NCBI RefSeq assembly: GCF_039555335.1
Contig: NC_092640.1
Span: 32,419,887-32,483,886, forward strand
DNA length: 64,000 bases
Reading direction: 5' to 3'
DNA from: Amphiura filiformis
Taxonomy: Eukaryota; Echinodermata; Ophiuroidea; Amphilepidida; Amphiuridae
Under the pieces are notes generated by a model. That model searched no databases. It was not told where the DNA came from and saw only the letters and a program-made list of their open reading frames with translations. Position numbers and translations under genes: made by a program. Positions 1-12,330 of the stretch are shown piece after piece; position 1 is the first letter of the stretch; every line of letters begins with the position of its first letter.

Positions 1-575
1 TGCGGGGCAAACTTGTTGGTTATCCATATTTCGCGGTTTGTGGTTCTTTGTAGCCCTGCGGGCAAACTAGTTGGATATCCATATTTCGCGATGAGTGGTT
101 TTTTACAGCTTCGAGGGGCAAACTAGTTGGATATCCATATTTCGCGGTTAGCAGTTTTTTGTAGCCCTGTGGGGCCTATGTTCGATATCCTCATTTCGCG
201 GTTAGTGGTTTTAACGACTCGTAACCACCCCAATCAGCTGCATGGGGTAAAATTATTTAAAAAAAATAATAGCTGAACCCAATAGTTCAGCCAGGGACTG
301 GAAACGCCATATTGATGACTATATATAGAGTGTATTCAATAAACCCAAGCGGAACGAGAGCTGCTAAGTAACCGCTATCCGAACCATAAACACATGCATG
401 ATCAGACAACGAGTGTTCAATTTCCTCATAGCTGTACACACGTCAGTCGAATTTGGCGGTGTTGGTTTGTTAGCCCTCCAAGTTATAACATCGTTCACTT
501 TGTGTTGAACATTGTATGTGGGCCGCACTGTAATAACATAAAGATCAGTCTGATCAGTGTGATGATATCATTTCA
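1..575 (+). repeat. Left arm of a 51-kb-spaced inverted repeat, with short tandem repeats
   Basis: The first 230 bases hold about four copies of a unit of roughly 57 bases with the core GATATCCATATTTCGCG and a flank of the type TTTGTAGCCCTG. The following 345 bases are unique. The whole block reappears in reverse complement at 51760-52320 with the same order of landmarks: tandem cores, ATGGGGTAA, TAGCTGAACCCAATAGTTCAG, TATATA, and the GATCAGTGTG end. No coding capacity is recognised. It is either a dispersed repeat present twice or the terminal part of a larger element; only one end is in the window, because the repeat runs off the left edge. Confidence 0.75.
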
Positions 576-2278
576 AGAGGTCACTTCCCGATTAACATGA
601 TTAAGCTAAACAGCCTATGCGGAAGAATTTTATGCATGAGCATTGAGCAACCACATCAATGATGTAGTAATGAATACCCTCTATTGTTTATATCGGATTA
701 ATTCTTACGACCTTCGATTACATGGGAGTAGCACCGAGGACACGGTGTTTGATTTCACTCAAGTAATAGATCAATATGACTTTCATCCAGCAAGGATCAG
801 CCAAGCACTACAGTGGCCAAGCACGAAAGGTTTCTTGTCATCTCTTCAAGTATTTTTACCTTAGGTCTATAATCATAATGCAGGCCTAAATCCCGGGCCT
901 AAATTAAGTGTACTGTTCGAGTAGGAGGATTTGTTTGATATTATTCTTGATTTTGAATAATTTTATAGTAACCGTTTGTTTCCTTAGCATATATCGGTTA
1001 TTAAAATTACAATTCACCACATACACATTCCAGTTTGCGAGAGGTTTATAATGAATAAATGAATAGGTGTTATTATTTCGAATTATAATTATTTAGGGAG
1101 AGTGTTTTAGGATTTTGTTAGAAAAGGGATGATTGTTGATCATGTTTATTTTATTGTTGTATGTATTTTCCTGTCATTTCCTGCAAACCTAATAAAGATA
1201 TTTTGATAACTGAAAATAGTCTGTATCATAAATCGTAGAGGTTGAAAGAGTCAACAAGCGTCAGAAATTATAATTTGCCATGGAACTTCGGTCATATTTT
1301 ATTTGAAATATAACTGGATGTTAGGGTCTGCATGCATGGTATGCATAGTATGATGATAATTATACAGACACTGACCTTTCCCTAAAACTATTAAGCAGCA
1401 AGTTGTGTATCACACCCATCATGGGTTCGATCCCCTTTATTGTATTTTATTGTTAAACCTGAATAGCGTGATTACTTTTGAATGAGCGGCAGCACACATA
1501 TTTTGTTTGAGGATAGCTGGATCTATCTCCTTTTCCTCACATCTTCTCTGTAGTACAAAGCTGTCTTTTTATCTAGTGTTTAGACAATGTTTACTCAACC
1601 ATTGCTATCAATGGATGTTGCCATTTTTGACGACTTCTAACTTTTGGTAAGCCCAAAATGAATCAATAAAACCGTGTATAAGATATTTGCGGGGATATTT
1701 GGGCGCGATTACAAAAAATTAGAAAATAAATGGGCACTTCTGGGTTGAGTATCTATAGAGGCCCTGCATGAAATTATTGATTGGCTCCAAACAAAGGATT
1801 TGAACCGGTGTCCTTCACCGTAGTTATGGCGGAGTACAGTCCATTCAATCAAATGTTGTCATCAACCTATTTGATCGTAGTGCAGGGTTATGTGTGTGTG
1901 AGACGAACTGTCACGGTAGATTACAATCATGCTTTTGTTGAATGCATTTGAGTAGTCTGCCATATTTACGGGATGATACGTCACATGCACATTCTATAGA
2001 TTCTATAGAATTTAAGTATGATATATTTTCGATGGTAATACATGTTCACTTTCAAAGTTTGTAGTTTTCATAATTGCAATTTCTGAATATTATATAAAAA
2101 GCGCTGATAAGTCTGTAAATGTAAGAGTATCGGATCATTTTGAATGTTAATAAATGCGAAACGCCGGCGGTAGACACCAGCGATATCAGGGATTGCCGCG
2201 ATTCTTGCAGTAGCTTTTATGAATAGAATACAATAGTGGATACAAAAGCGGATACAATAGCGGAACAATAGAGCTCTC
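576..2278. other. AT-rich stretch without recognised gene
   Basis: No supported coding region. Two RNA polymerase III B-box-like words are present: GGTTCGATCCC at 1424-1434 on the plus strand and GGTTCAAATCC at 1796-1806 on the minus strand. Each could be a remnant of a tRNA-derived repeat, but neither has a convincing A box or a cloverleaf. Several short open frames here have no recognisable motif. Confidence 0.4.
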
Positions 2279-2280
2279 TT

Positions 2281-2498
2281 AGGCTGCGTTCACATAGAAG
2301 TATACTATTCGGGTATACGGTGCACGTTTTGCAGGTGCACGCGTATAGCTCAAATCGAGCAAGGCAATTTCATAGTACCGGGTCACATAAGGCTACGATC
2401 GCATAGAAGTATACTATTCGGGTATACGATGCACGTTTTGCCGGTGCACGCGTATAGCTTAAATCGAGCAAGGTAATTTCATAGTACCGGGTCACATA
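2281..2498 (+). repeat. Two tandem copies, 109-bp period
   Basis: The block starting AGGCTGCGTTCACATAGAAG at 2281 recurs from 2390 with a few substitutions. Both copies end in GTACCGGGTCACATAA. The MITE terminus is therefore repeated inside the element. Confidence 0.8.
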
Positions 2499-2885
2499 AG
2501 AGCTATTCGAAAAGGCTGTATACCTGCGTTTAGTATAGTATAGTGGGAATCGCGCATGTTCGATTTTAGTGCAGGGTATACCGTCAACATTTTAAAAACC
2601 TAAACCATATGTGGGTAAATTCATTTTTTTAATAGATGCACTCTCTAATTCTGCACATTATGACACCTCATTGAATGCAATGTGACCTCTAGAAGTAAAG
2701 TTACAAGCATTTGATAAGACGAAGAAAATGGGTAAACTGACATACTCGCTATTCGCTATACGAAATACGCTCATTCGATCAGGCTGAGTTCACATAGTAT
2801 ACTCCTATATGAAATCAGCCTGATCGAATGAGCGTATTTCGTATAGCGAATACCGTATACCGTATACTTCTATGTGAACTCAGCC
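2282..2885. mobile_element. Harbinger-like non-autonomous DNA transposon (MITE) with TTA target duplication
   Basis: The ends are inverted repeats: left GGCTGCGTTCACATAGAAGT, right the complement of GGCTGAGTTCACATAGAAGT, continuing to about 25 bp. The element is flanked by TTA at 2279-2281 and 2886-2888. A 3-bp TWA duplication and this type of end suit the PIF/Harbinger superfamily (established knowledge); the assignment here is inference. It has no transposase frame. Inside lie a direct repeat of 109-bp period (about 2281-2498) and a perfect hairpin. Confidence 0.7.
2750..2852. repeat. Perfect 38-bp hairpin inside the MITE
   Basis: Arms at 2750-2787 and 2815-2852 are exact reverse complements of 38 bases, separated by a 27-base loop. 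The arms contain ATACGAAATACGCTCATTCG. The length and perfection exceed the element's own terminal repeats. Confidence 0.85.
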
Positions 2886-4004
2886 TTACGGGCAAATAAA
2901 CCTCGTCGCGTTTTGCTAAATTTCACTTCTTCTTTTTCATGAACTAACCGTTATTTCATTAAGTAACCGTTATTTGTAAAACTTGGCAAAACCTCGACGC
3001 GAAGTTTTTAATTTCGTTCTGGTGTACCAGAATGTAATTCAAATTTGACGGTATTTTTGCTAAATGCAAGAAATGTTTTGTACATAAACAAAATTACCGA
3101 GTAAAATTGAATGTAAGTCGAGAAATAGACATCAAAATAAAAAAATTAAAACTCATACTCACTCACCGCTTCCTAAAGTTTGTGTACCTCATTAAATTGA
3201 AAATTACATCAGTGGCCAATGGAGCAGTGTTATACACATAATCATGCATAACATAAGTACGACAGCAACTTATCTCACTTCCGGTAATTTTTCCCGGCGT
3301 GACCTCTGCTGTTACGTAACGCAATGTTGAAAATCAGGTGGCCGCTACGGTTTTTCAGAAAACATAACAAAATGGAATACACGAGTCGTTTCTCCCTTCA
3401 TTTCCATATTGAGCCCATAGATAGGATATGAAACATGAGTATAAGGCAAAGAATAGCTAAGAATAACGTGTAAAAGTTGAATTATTGTGGAAAAAATGAA
3501 TGCTTTTGGTGCGCGAAGTATCCTAAAAAATGAGAGAAAATGCATGTCACGATCACTAAAATGGTTATATCTACAGCTTTGAGGAAACGCCGGTCTAATA
3601 CTTTTCTGTTATGATAAACATTAATTAACCACAGCTTGTATTAAAATTTCAGCGAAAATGAGCGGTGGAATAACCTAGTCGTAGGTTGAAAAGTTGCGTT
3701 CTTTGAGTCCTCGTGTCGTAAGCGCAAGTTGCAAGTGTCACGATGCTTCACGAAATGGATCCCAGCCGGTGTTGTCTATTATACATGTTATATTGATTAA
3801 TATAGCAATTAAAAACGTCTATTGTTATTTATTTTATAAATGCAAAATACTCTATTGTGTAACAAAATATTGTAGTCCTCAAAGAAGGTAGTATCATCTC
3901 AGTAACTGAAGTACAAGCAGTTTTGAAAAGATTGTTGTTGAGTGAGATCCTTGAACATGTTGAACGAGAAATAAGATAGCAAAAGAATACCCTTTGCCCG
4001 AACA

Positions 4005-4080
4005 AGTTGCGATGGCTTAGTGGACAGAGCGAAGGTGTGCAGTGTGGAAGGTTGAGAGTTCGATTCCCATGTTGTCTTAT
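4005..4080 (+). repeat. tRNA-derived SINE-like sequence
   Basis: It contains an A-box match TGGCTTAGTGGACAGAGC and, at tRNA spacing, the B-box-like AGTTCGATTCC, spanning about 75 bases. The acceptor ends GTTGCGA and TGTTGTC do not pair well, so this is not a functional tRNA. A tRNA-derived repeat head is the likely reading; no SINE tail was identified. Confidence 0.45.
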
Positions 4081-4867
4081 CGATGATGTGGAATTTTTCA
4101 GTTCGTTTTTTCTTTTCTTTATTCCTCTCCCTTTTGTCTTTAATAATATAGGCCTAATGAATGTCAGCTTGAAGGCCCACTTTTTTCATGATTTATTTCT
4201 TGTTCATGTTTAAGCCTAATCCTACATTCGAGTTTATATCTTTTTAAAATTTAAAAAAAAAATGCATTTAAGTTCAGTAGCTTTCAATATTAAATAATCA
4301 AATAAAGCATGTCAAACTTAAGTAATTTTTAAAAGTTCAAGAATATATATAGGCCTATCAAATAAAGGAACGTCAACACAAATTTTCACTATTTTTTGAT
4401 TGGACTAGACCCCTCCCTATCGGCAACATATTTTATGAGCTTTTATGCATACATATCAAATCATGAGATGCTCGAATTTCAAACCTAATATTTTGGCATA
4501 TTTGTAATTTTTACACAATGTCCAACTACACCTCGGATTACACCTAATCATGCTAATTGGAATCAGCCAAGTTCGTTGTCTAGATAGAGCAACAAACTTT
4601 GGTGTCTTATTAAGACTAATCCCCCATACAACACCACAGTTAAGCGGTCAAGATATTAAGTGTTTTCTTTCATTTTTATCTCGCTACTTCTGCTTCAAAT
4701 GTAACGTGAAAACCTTCCTGACAGTTATTTACTAATATTATAAATATTGTTATAATTTTTGGTATAACAAAACTTCAAATTTGCCCGAAATCGCATATTA
4801 TGGCTTTAATAAAAATATGAAAACTAGGATTTCAAAATATGAGTTAAAATCAAATCAAAAATCAAAG

Positions 4868-4938
4868 AGAGATGCTTGCGGGGTTCGAACCAAGATCGAA
4901 GTTCCAAATACATGTATTTACCACTAAGTCATACCAGA
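4868..4938 (-). repeat. tRNA-like sequence on the minus strand
   Basis: On the minus strand an A-box-like TGACTTAGTGG (4921-4931) is followed by a full B-box GGTTCGAACCC (4881-4891). The spacing fits a tRNA gene body, but no acceptor stem is convincing. It is probably a second tRNA-derived repeat, related in layout to the one at 4005-4080. Confidence 0.4.
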
Positions 4939-5761
4939 GATATGATTAATTCGGTGACAATAATAGCAATGTTATTCCCACTCAGTGGCTCACTCGTGTA
5001 TTCTATTTCTGGAATTAATTAACACCGTCCAAATAATGTAACACAAACCTTTATGCTGACTTTTAGAATTGTTTGAACGTTGGGAGTATTATTTTCAAGT
5101 TAAATAACCAACGATGGACAATTGACAATGAAAGTTTCTTTGCAAGAAAAACATCGGCCGTACAATATATGGCGTGACAGTAGTCACGCACAAAGATAAA
5201 CATTTCAACATGTTCAATATGCGACTAGAAATATACCCCAACCAAAAATCATGAAATTGTCAGGCAAGCTAACTTAAGTTATTCTATAACATGACATTTT
5301 TGATTCCGGCGCTTTTTCTTGCTTGATGATATGAACATTTTTGTGTTCGTGACATGCAATTTTGCTCATTTTCCGAGCTACTTTGGACATGTTCAAGCTT
5401 CTTTCTTTCCATTTAATTCAACTTTTACACGTTATTTGTTGCTTTACAAAAATGTTTGATATCTTATCTGTAGTTAGGGTACATAAATGGAGCAATATAC
5501 GACCCGTGTCTTCCATTTCTGGAGCTATTTTGATAAAAAGCGTTTGCCGGCTAAAATGTCAACATTGTGTTACGTAACCCGTGTTCACCAACCCGTATAA
5601 ATTTTCTGTCGAACAAAAGAGGTCACGAAGTTGCTGTCGTACGGAACTCGCAAACGCAAAATCGGAATCAACTGAGATTTTGGGAATAAGCTTTTTTCGT
5701 GGATAATTATCTACTGAAAAAAGTCATAAATAGAGAATGCTAGGATCACGAAATCCTCCTT

Positions 5762-6012
5762 TAAAACGTTAAATTCAAAACGTTTTGATAACATGTTGAG
5801 TTATATCAAGGTCATGAAAACGTTTTTAAAACGTTATTGTAAAATATTTTGGACAAGCATTATTGCAAAGTACTTTCTGTATAGAATGTTTTGCATCAAA
5901 TTATCAAACATGTTTTGAATGTTATAAAAACATTTTATACCCTTTATATAACAGTGATATAACCAGACATTTTAACGTTTTCTGTTAAATGTTTGTATTA
6001 ATTTTTGGGTAG
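5762..6012. repeat. AACGTTTT-rich degenerate repeat
   Basis: The words AAAACGTTTT, AACGTT and AAACATTTT recur at irregular 15-40-base spacing. This resembles an internally repetitive, decayed short DNA element. No clear end repeats or coding sequence. Confidence 0.45.
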
Positions 6013-6989
6013 CTATGAACAGGTTAATTTGCCTCTGTAACGCTATAGGTCAGGCCAGAAGGTACTTAGGATTTCCTACGATACAGGTAGGGTCGGGCCG
6101 GGGGGTCGGGGCACTCAAATTTAGATGTGAAGTGTATGTGCCTGTTACTATGAGCTACTATGCCCCATTTTAAAAGTCGAACGTACCCAAGAAAACCCTT
6201 TTTTGATTTCATACCTGACTATCTTTTTTTTTCAAATATGCCATAAAATAATGTGAACACTTTCAAATTATCTTATTCAGCTACAAATGTTTATTGTAAA
6301 TTGTCAAATTTGGAACGAAAAATTCATTTATAAAGTTTATTCCCAATGACCACCTTTTTCATTTTATTATACCGAATGGCCCTCCTTTTTTGAAACTATA
6401 TTTTACACCGATAGGCCGTTATACCTCCCGACGCCCGTAGGCACATACTCCCGGCACATGCTCGTCACTTGTTGAGTGCCCTCCCGGAGGTAGAGGCAAC
6501 CTAAATCTTGCAGAAATTGAAAAATCACATTAAAGGAAGTCTCAGGCACTCACAACATTATACCCTATATGTTAGAAAAATAATTATCAAACAGCAAGAG
6601 AAGTAGGCGCCCACCTCCAGGCCTATATAGAATGTAGGGAACATGGAATAAATGTTTAGTCCATAAAAATGCTGTTGTAGGCTTCTTTTATATTTGTGAA
6701 GAGGATGATATCCAGTAGCCTTCGCATAATATTTTTCATCTTGCCCAAAACCCAAAATAAGACCTTAGGGATGCACCATTAGATTCTCATGGGGGGGGGG
6801 TAGGAAGATGGGGCCGGGAAAAAAATTTCGCCGCCGAAGTTTTTTTAAAAAATTTCAGGCTGCGTTCATTCAATTGGAATTCCCACTGTAATTATGATAA
6901 GTCTGAAGTCGCAGAATCACCTGATAATAAGAGCCAATTATTCCATCAAATGCGACAGACAGATACCGCATATTTTTACGATCTTTCGC
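6013..6989. other. No gene seen
   Basis: AT-rich intergenic sequence with a run of ten G at about 6791-6800. Short open frames on the minus strand show no recognisable domain. Confidence 0.5.
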
Positions 6990-6993
6990 TTAA

Positions 6994-7659
6994 GGGCCGA
7001 GGTATGAACGTTTGGACAGTATTTATTGTGGGACATTAGAGCACATCAGACATATCGAATTGCATTCTGAATACGAAGAATGTCATTCTGATATCAATAA
7101 TTTTGATTTTTGAAATTCGCAATTTAATACACATTTTATGGCAAATCATTAAAATTGGTATTTTGGATATTTAACAGTACTTGAAGTAAACTTTACAAAT
7201 CTGATGATTTATACTTAAAGTGTATATAGGTGGGATGAAAAGCCGACGATCAATTGAAAATTTTGACCTTTCGTATTGAAGATATGGATTTTTTTTCCCA
7301 AAACACCAACAAAAAAAAAGGGTCTTTTTGGGAAAAAAATCCATATCTTCAATATGAAAGGTTAAAATTTTCAATTGACCGTCGGCTTTTCCTCCCTGCT
7401 ACATACACTTTAAGAATATATCATTAGATTTATATAATTTACTTCCAGGACTGTTATATATCAAAAATTTGAAAAATATCAATTTTTTTATAATTTGTCA
7501 TAAAATTTGTATTATATTGTGATTTTCAAAAAATGAAAAATATTTGATATCAGAAAGACATGCTTCGTATTCAGAATGCAATTCGATAGGTCTGAGGTGC
7601 TCTCATGTCCCACAAAAAATACTGTCGAACTGGAGCAATATACGCTCATTTTAGATCCC
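6994..7659. mobile_element. Large palindromic MITE flanked by TTAA
   Basis: The element folds on itself: arms of about 300 bases (about 7010-7300 and 7325-7630) share GGACAGTATTT, TGTGGGACAT, ATCGAATTGCATTCTGAATA and GAAGATATGGATTTTTTTCC in inverted orientation. It begins GGG and ends CCC with TTAA at 6990-6993 and 7660-7663. TTAA duplication is characteristic of piggyBac-type elements (established); the assignment is inference. No transposase frame. Confidence 0.7.
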
Positions 7660-7663
7660 TTAA

Positions 7664-10600
7664 ACGCATAGACATATGCAACGCTCTATTATATCGTTTA
7701 TAACACACACAACGCTGGCGTAATTGTTGGACATGCACGATCAAACGATCGGCCCTCATGAATATGCGAGAATTCACAGCATGAAAAGCACAGGAACTTT
7801 GACTGTTTGTAGTTCGTCGTTCGTCTGTGGTAGTCTGTGACAAGCCTAAAGCCAAAGATCAGAGTTCAGAATCTAAACTGATTGCTGGCTCCAAGCTCAA
7901 TACGATGGTGTGGTAAACTTTTTAATTTTGTATTAATTCTATTTTATTTCTTAACTTTTTTTGTGTGTGCAATTAAAAATGATTAGGATTTTGAAATGGT
8001 TTTTAGTGTAGAATATTTGATAACTAATATTATTAAATAGTTTCATGCTGATGGGCACATGCATAATCCATTTCACACTGGCGGTACAGGATACAGATCC
8101 CCAGTGTGAAGGTGACGGCGCAACCCCACACGGACATCAGGAAAAGGGCGATGCTGTCAAATTAAATCCGGACTGTGGACTAAAAGGTTATCCACAGACA
8201 GACGTACCGGCCGGACAAGATCGTCCTTTTCCTTTTGTCGGGTAAAAGCTAGTGTGGGTGCCAGCTTGTGTTACGACTTTTACTTCTCCTCTTCATCTTT
8301 TCTTTCTTGCTGTCCATATCATAGTGTTTTGTGTAGGAATGTGGATTCTCAGGCCGGGCGCTGAGACCCCTTGTCAGTATAACATCAAGAGCTGCAAGAA
8401 CTCCTCTCTTCCAACTCGGAGCTCATCCAGCCTCTACCATGTTACCTCTCCAGTGCAGTGTTGTATGAGCAGGCAGAAGGAAGGGACACTTTAGGGTGAA
8501 CCTTCTTTAACCCAGCTATGGGTTAAAGTCACCCCAGTTAGTACTTTTCAGCATAATATCTTTTTTGCAAAGTCAAATATGAGTGTTCCAAAACGCTACT
8601 AATTCAACGACGCAACTTGAGAGAGCAAAAAGGTGGGGCCTGGGCCAAATTTTGACAAGCCATATCTCCAAAACCGCTTGGAGTTGAGCATTCATTTTTT
8701 TCCATGTGTTCATTATACTCATAGAGGTACATGAGGTATGCTAGAAATGATTTTTAGCAAAATTTGAGTGGATGACCACTGACCAACCATCCCATTTTGT
8801 TGATGTGGTTGGAATGACATATATGTGACTAGGCAAACCTAACTGATGTTTTTAAAGCAAAGTCATCGAGTCCCAAAGCCAATATCTCACAGAAATGTTG
8901 TCCAAGAACATATTTTCAACATACCTAAAGTTGATGGTGGGGCAAAATGTCTGACATTGGTTTTCAGGGGGGGTCAAAATGTACAAAAAATTTACAATTG
9001 GAGTTTTGCATGGGTAATATCTCAGCTAAACGTATTCTAATAGGCTCAATATGGGATACTAGTAAGAGTTTGTCCTACCAAAGGGCTCTGACTGGCAAAA
9101 AAATGGACAATAAAATTATTTTTACTTTTGGAGTTCTGACCTCCCGAAGTTGGTCCTGGATGGACGAAGTTGCATTTTGAGGGCCCTATATCTTTTCAAG
9201 TAAAGGAGTCACAAGTTTTCTGATGCCAGATTTGAATTTTACACAAAAAAGTACCCCAGGATACATACTTTGCAAAGTTGTTGGGGGTTCCCTTTATACA
9301 TTTATGGACCTCTAAACATCGTCTTTCGCGTTGCGACACATTTTTTACGCTGACCCCCCTAAATGCCACGGGAAAACGAAATCGGGAGTATGAAGCTCAA
9401 ATTTTCAGGATTTTACTTTCTCACCAATATCTACCACCACACAGAAAAACAAAACAATTGAAGAGGTGCTGCGGTGCACATCCCTGGAGTTGACATGGAA
9501 TGGCTCAAGAGCAATGTCGAGGATTATAGATCACAATTTTTCAATCGATGTGGAGAGATCCGACCAACAGCCATTATAACGATCGAATGGTTCATGTTCA
9601 ACTAATTCCAGCGGACGGTCTGTGGCTAGTAAGGAATCGTCTTTGACCTTGCGCTGATCTGGCTGGTCAGGAAGATATTCAATATCCCGAATTTATAATA
9701 TGCATACGTTCCATCCTATAACCGATTGCTAGAGAATATGTGTTACCATGTTTAATAAATTTGTATTTATCGTATAATAAAATGTGGCCAAATGTATAAT
9801 GTGTACATAGTGTGTGGATCACAAGAATAATAATCTTCTACGGACTTGGCTACTAAGCATGTCGGAAAGGATATTGACCTATGTCAGTTATTCCTCGCGC
9901 CGGGAGGCGCGAGGTATTAGTGTTTACTTCTGAATCGAACGTGGGGACATGGGGAAAGCCTGAATATAGTAAATTATAATTACCTTCATTTAAATATTTA
10001 TGATACTTTTATTAAAACAAATATTCAAGCGATGCACAGTGTCATCGACCCTATATCTTCATGGCATAAATCGCCATGGTAGGTTGAATCCACAGCCACG
10101 ATTGGCCATTTGGTTCAGACCTTTGAAGCTCTTTGAGACGAAGAATTAGTCGAGGGACATAACTAAGGCTACACACAATAGCCGGGTAACTGATCTTGGT
10201 TGTGCGTGAATAAGCTTGTATACCCCATTGAGGTCAATGGTCATCGACTTTTATACTGCCTAGTAGTGAGTGCAGCTGTACTACACGCTGTAGTACCACG
10301 CTACACGCTACAGGACCAACGCAATATAAAATTAGTTTTGGTCAAATTTTGAGTTCAAAGCGCACGGCCAATTTTCAAAGCGCATTCTTAGCGACTATCA
10401 TATCTGTTCAACACGTATTTTCAAGTGTATGAGACCACATCTGGTTTCTTGAGAAAAAATCATTTACGGGAGATATTCATCATTTTCTAACCCGGTATAC
10501 GAAGATTTTCGTCTGATATCAAAATCGTACATAGCAATTCACGTGTATCGATCCCGTGTATTCATTTTAGTGTCTCTGCTGCACCAAATAATTATTAGCC

Positions 10601-10910
10601 AGGCGGTGTCGGTGTGCGATGATAGTGTGTAATATAAAAAACATAAAATTTCACTATTTTCAGAGAAAATAGTGTTTTTAGAAACAACGATAATTTGTTT
10701 TCTGCATAGAGGTTGAGTTTATTAATTGAATTGAGCATGCGTGTTGAGAAATTCGTTCGTCATTCAATTACACGGTTGACGATGAAAATTTACTGAATTT
10801 AGAGAATGCAATGCGGCCACCACCTGGTTTGGAGCACTGATCTGACGCTTTGATAAAATTCCCTTTAAAAGGAAAGGCCGGAGGGAAAGCTTAAAAGCAG
10901 TAAATAGAAT
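7664..10910. other. No recognised gene; two short GC-richer open frames near 8.05-8.5 kb
   Basis: At 8045-8245 and 8252-8494 (plus) there are short frames in a less AT-rich stretch. Neither shows a domain, and no flanking exon could be linked, so I do not call a gene. The rest is AT-rich. A hairpin with a 9-bp stem (CCTCGCGCC / GGCGCGAGG) lies at 9893-9914. Confidence 0.4.
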
Positions 10911-10917
10911 ATTATAT

Positions 10918-11935
10918 AGTAACTCGGGGAAAATGATCCCCGACTCTTGGGGAGTATGAAACCGCAAAGGTCATGTGAGGTCAAAGGTCAGGTCAAATTT
11001 GAAGTTGCTCCGATTAGGCTGTAACTTGGGGACAATGATCCCTGCCACTTGGGGAGTATAAAACCGCAAAGGTCATGTGAGGTCAAAGGTCAGGTCAAAT
11101 TTGAAGTTGCTCCGATTAGGCTGTAACTTGGGGAAAATGGTCCCTGACACTTGGGGAGTATCAAACCACGAAGGTCATGTGAGGTCAAAGGTCAGGTCAA
11201 ATTACAAGTTGCTCCGATTGGGCTGTAACTCGGGGAAAATGATCCATGACTTCTGGGAGGTATGAAACCGCAAAGGTCATGTGAGGTCAAAGGTCAGGTC
11301 AAATTTGAAGTTGCTCCGATTGGGCTGTAACTCGGGTGAAGTGATCCCTGACTCTTTGGGAGTATGAAACCGCAAAGGTCATGTGAGGTCAAAGGTCAGG
11401 TCAAATTTGAAGTTGCTCCGATTAGGCTGTAACTTGGGGACAATGATCCCTGACACTTTGGGAGTATAAAACCGCAAAAGTCATGTGAGGTCAAAGGTCA
11501 GGTCAAATTTAAAGTTGCTGCGATCAGGCTGTAACTTTGGGAAAATGATCCCTGACACTTGGGGAGTATCAAACCACAAAGGTCATGTGAGGTCAAAGGT
11601 CAGGTCAAATTAGAAGTTGCTCTGATTGGGCTGTAACTTGTGGGAAATGATCCTTGACTCTTGGGGAGTATAAAACCACAAAGGTCATGTGAGGTCAAAG
11701 GTCAGGTCAAATTTAAAGTTGCTTCAATTGGGCTGTAAGTCGGGGAAATGATCCCTGACACTTGGGGAGTATCAAACCGCAAAGGTCATGTGAGGTCAAA
11801 GGTCAGGTCAAATTGGAAGTGGCTCTGATTGGGCTGTAACTCAGGTAAAATGATCCTTGACTCTTTGGGAGTATGAAACTGCAAAGGTCATGTGAGGTCA
11901 AAGGTCAGGTCAAATTGAAGGTGCTCCGGTCGTAT
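10918..11935 (+). repeat. Satellite of ten ~102-bp units carrying AGGTCA repeats
   Basis: Ten units, each with AAGGTCATGTGAGGTCAAAG followed by GTCAGGTCAAAT, start near 10963, 11066, 11167, 11270, 11373, 11474, 11577, 11680, 11778 and 11880. Between these cores each unit has GTTGCTCCGATTNGGCTGTA and CTTGGGGAGTAT. The core contains AGGTCA-A-AGGTCA directly followed by GGTCA, which matches a DR1-type nuclear-receptor site. The open frame at 11077-11265 is a by-product of the repeat. Confidence 0.9.
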
Positions 11936-12330
11936 ATCTGTAGGACCATTGGTTAATGAAATATCCTAGAGAGTCGTGTTGTATGTCAAACTTTTCCTCT
12001 GGTCATAAGGAACAAAAAAGTCAGTGGTCGCGTATCTGTACGATCATTGGTTAATGAGATATAGTCACTTATTGTACTTTGTGCACGTATCTTTGTATCT
12101 TTTTAACAAAATATCCTAGAGAGTCGTGTGATATGTCGAACTTTTCCTCCGGTCGTAAGGAACAAAAAGGTCAGTGGCCGCATATCTGTAGGATCATTGG
12201 TTAATCCTCCGGTCGTAAGGAACAAAAAGGTCAGTGGTCGCATATCTGTAGGATCATTGGTTAATGAGATATATTCACTTTTTGTACTTAGTGCACCTAA
12301 CCCTGTATCTTTTAAACCAAATATCCTAAA
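11925..12330 (+). repeat. Second tandem repeat block abutting the satellite
   Basis: Units contain TAAGGAACAAAAAGGTCAGT, CGCATATCTGTAGGATCATT and ATATCCTAGAGAGTCGTGT. A short 58-bp step (12145-12265) and a longer step of about 170 bp are mixed, so units have been partly deleted or duplicated. It shares AGGTCAG with the neighbouring satellite but is otherwise different. Confidence 0.75.

Larger units (their letters stand above)
3256..5645. mobile_element. Degenerate element with ~300-bp inverted arms
   Basis: About 3256-3560 aligns in inverse orientation with about 5345-5645. Shared anchors are GTACGACAGCAACTT, TTACGTAAC, CAATGTTGA, AATAACGTGTAAAAGTTGAA and AATGCATGTCACGA (one arm reads ATTGCATGTCACGA). 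The arms are diverged with small indels. The spacer of about 1.8 kb has two tRNA-like sequences but no transposase or reverse transcriptase. I read it as an old non-autonomous inverted-repeat element; exact ends are not clear. Confidence 0.5.

Noticed and set aside
4005..4080. Functional tRNA gene
   Set aside because: A and B boxes are good, but the acceptor stem does not pair and no proper anticodon arm forms.
8045..8494. Two short frames in a less AT-rich stretch, possible exons
   Set aside because: No domain, no splice partner that I can support; kept only as a note.
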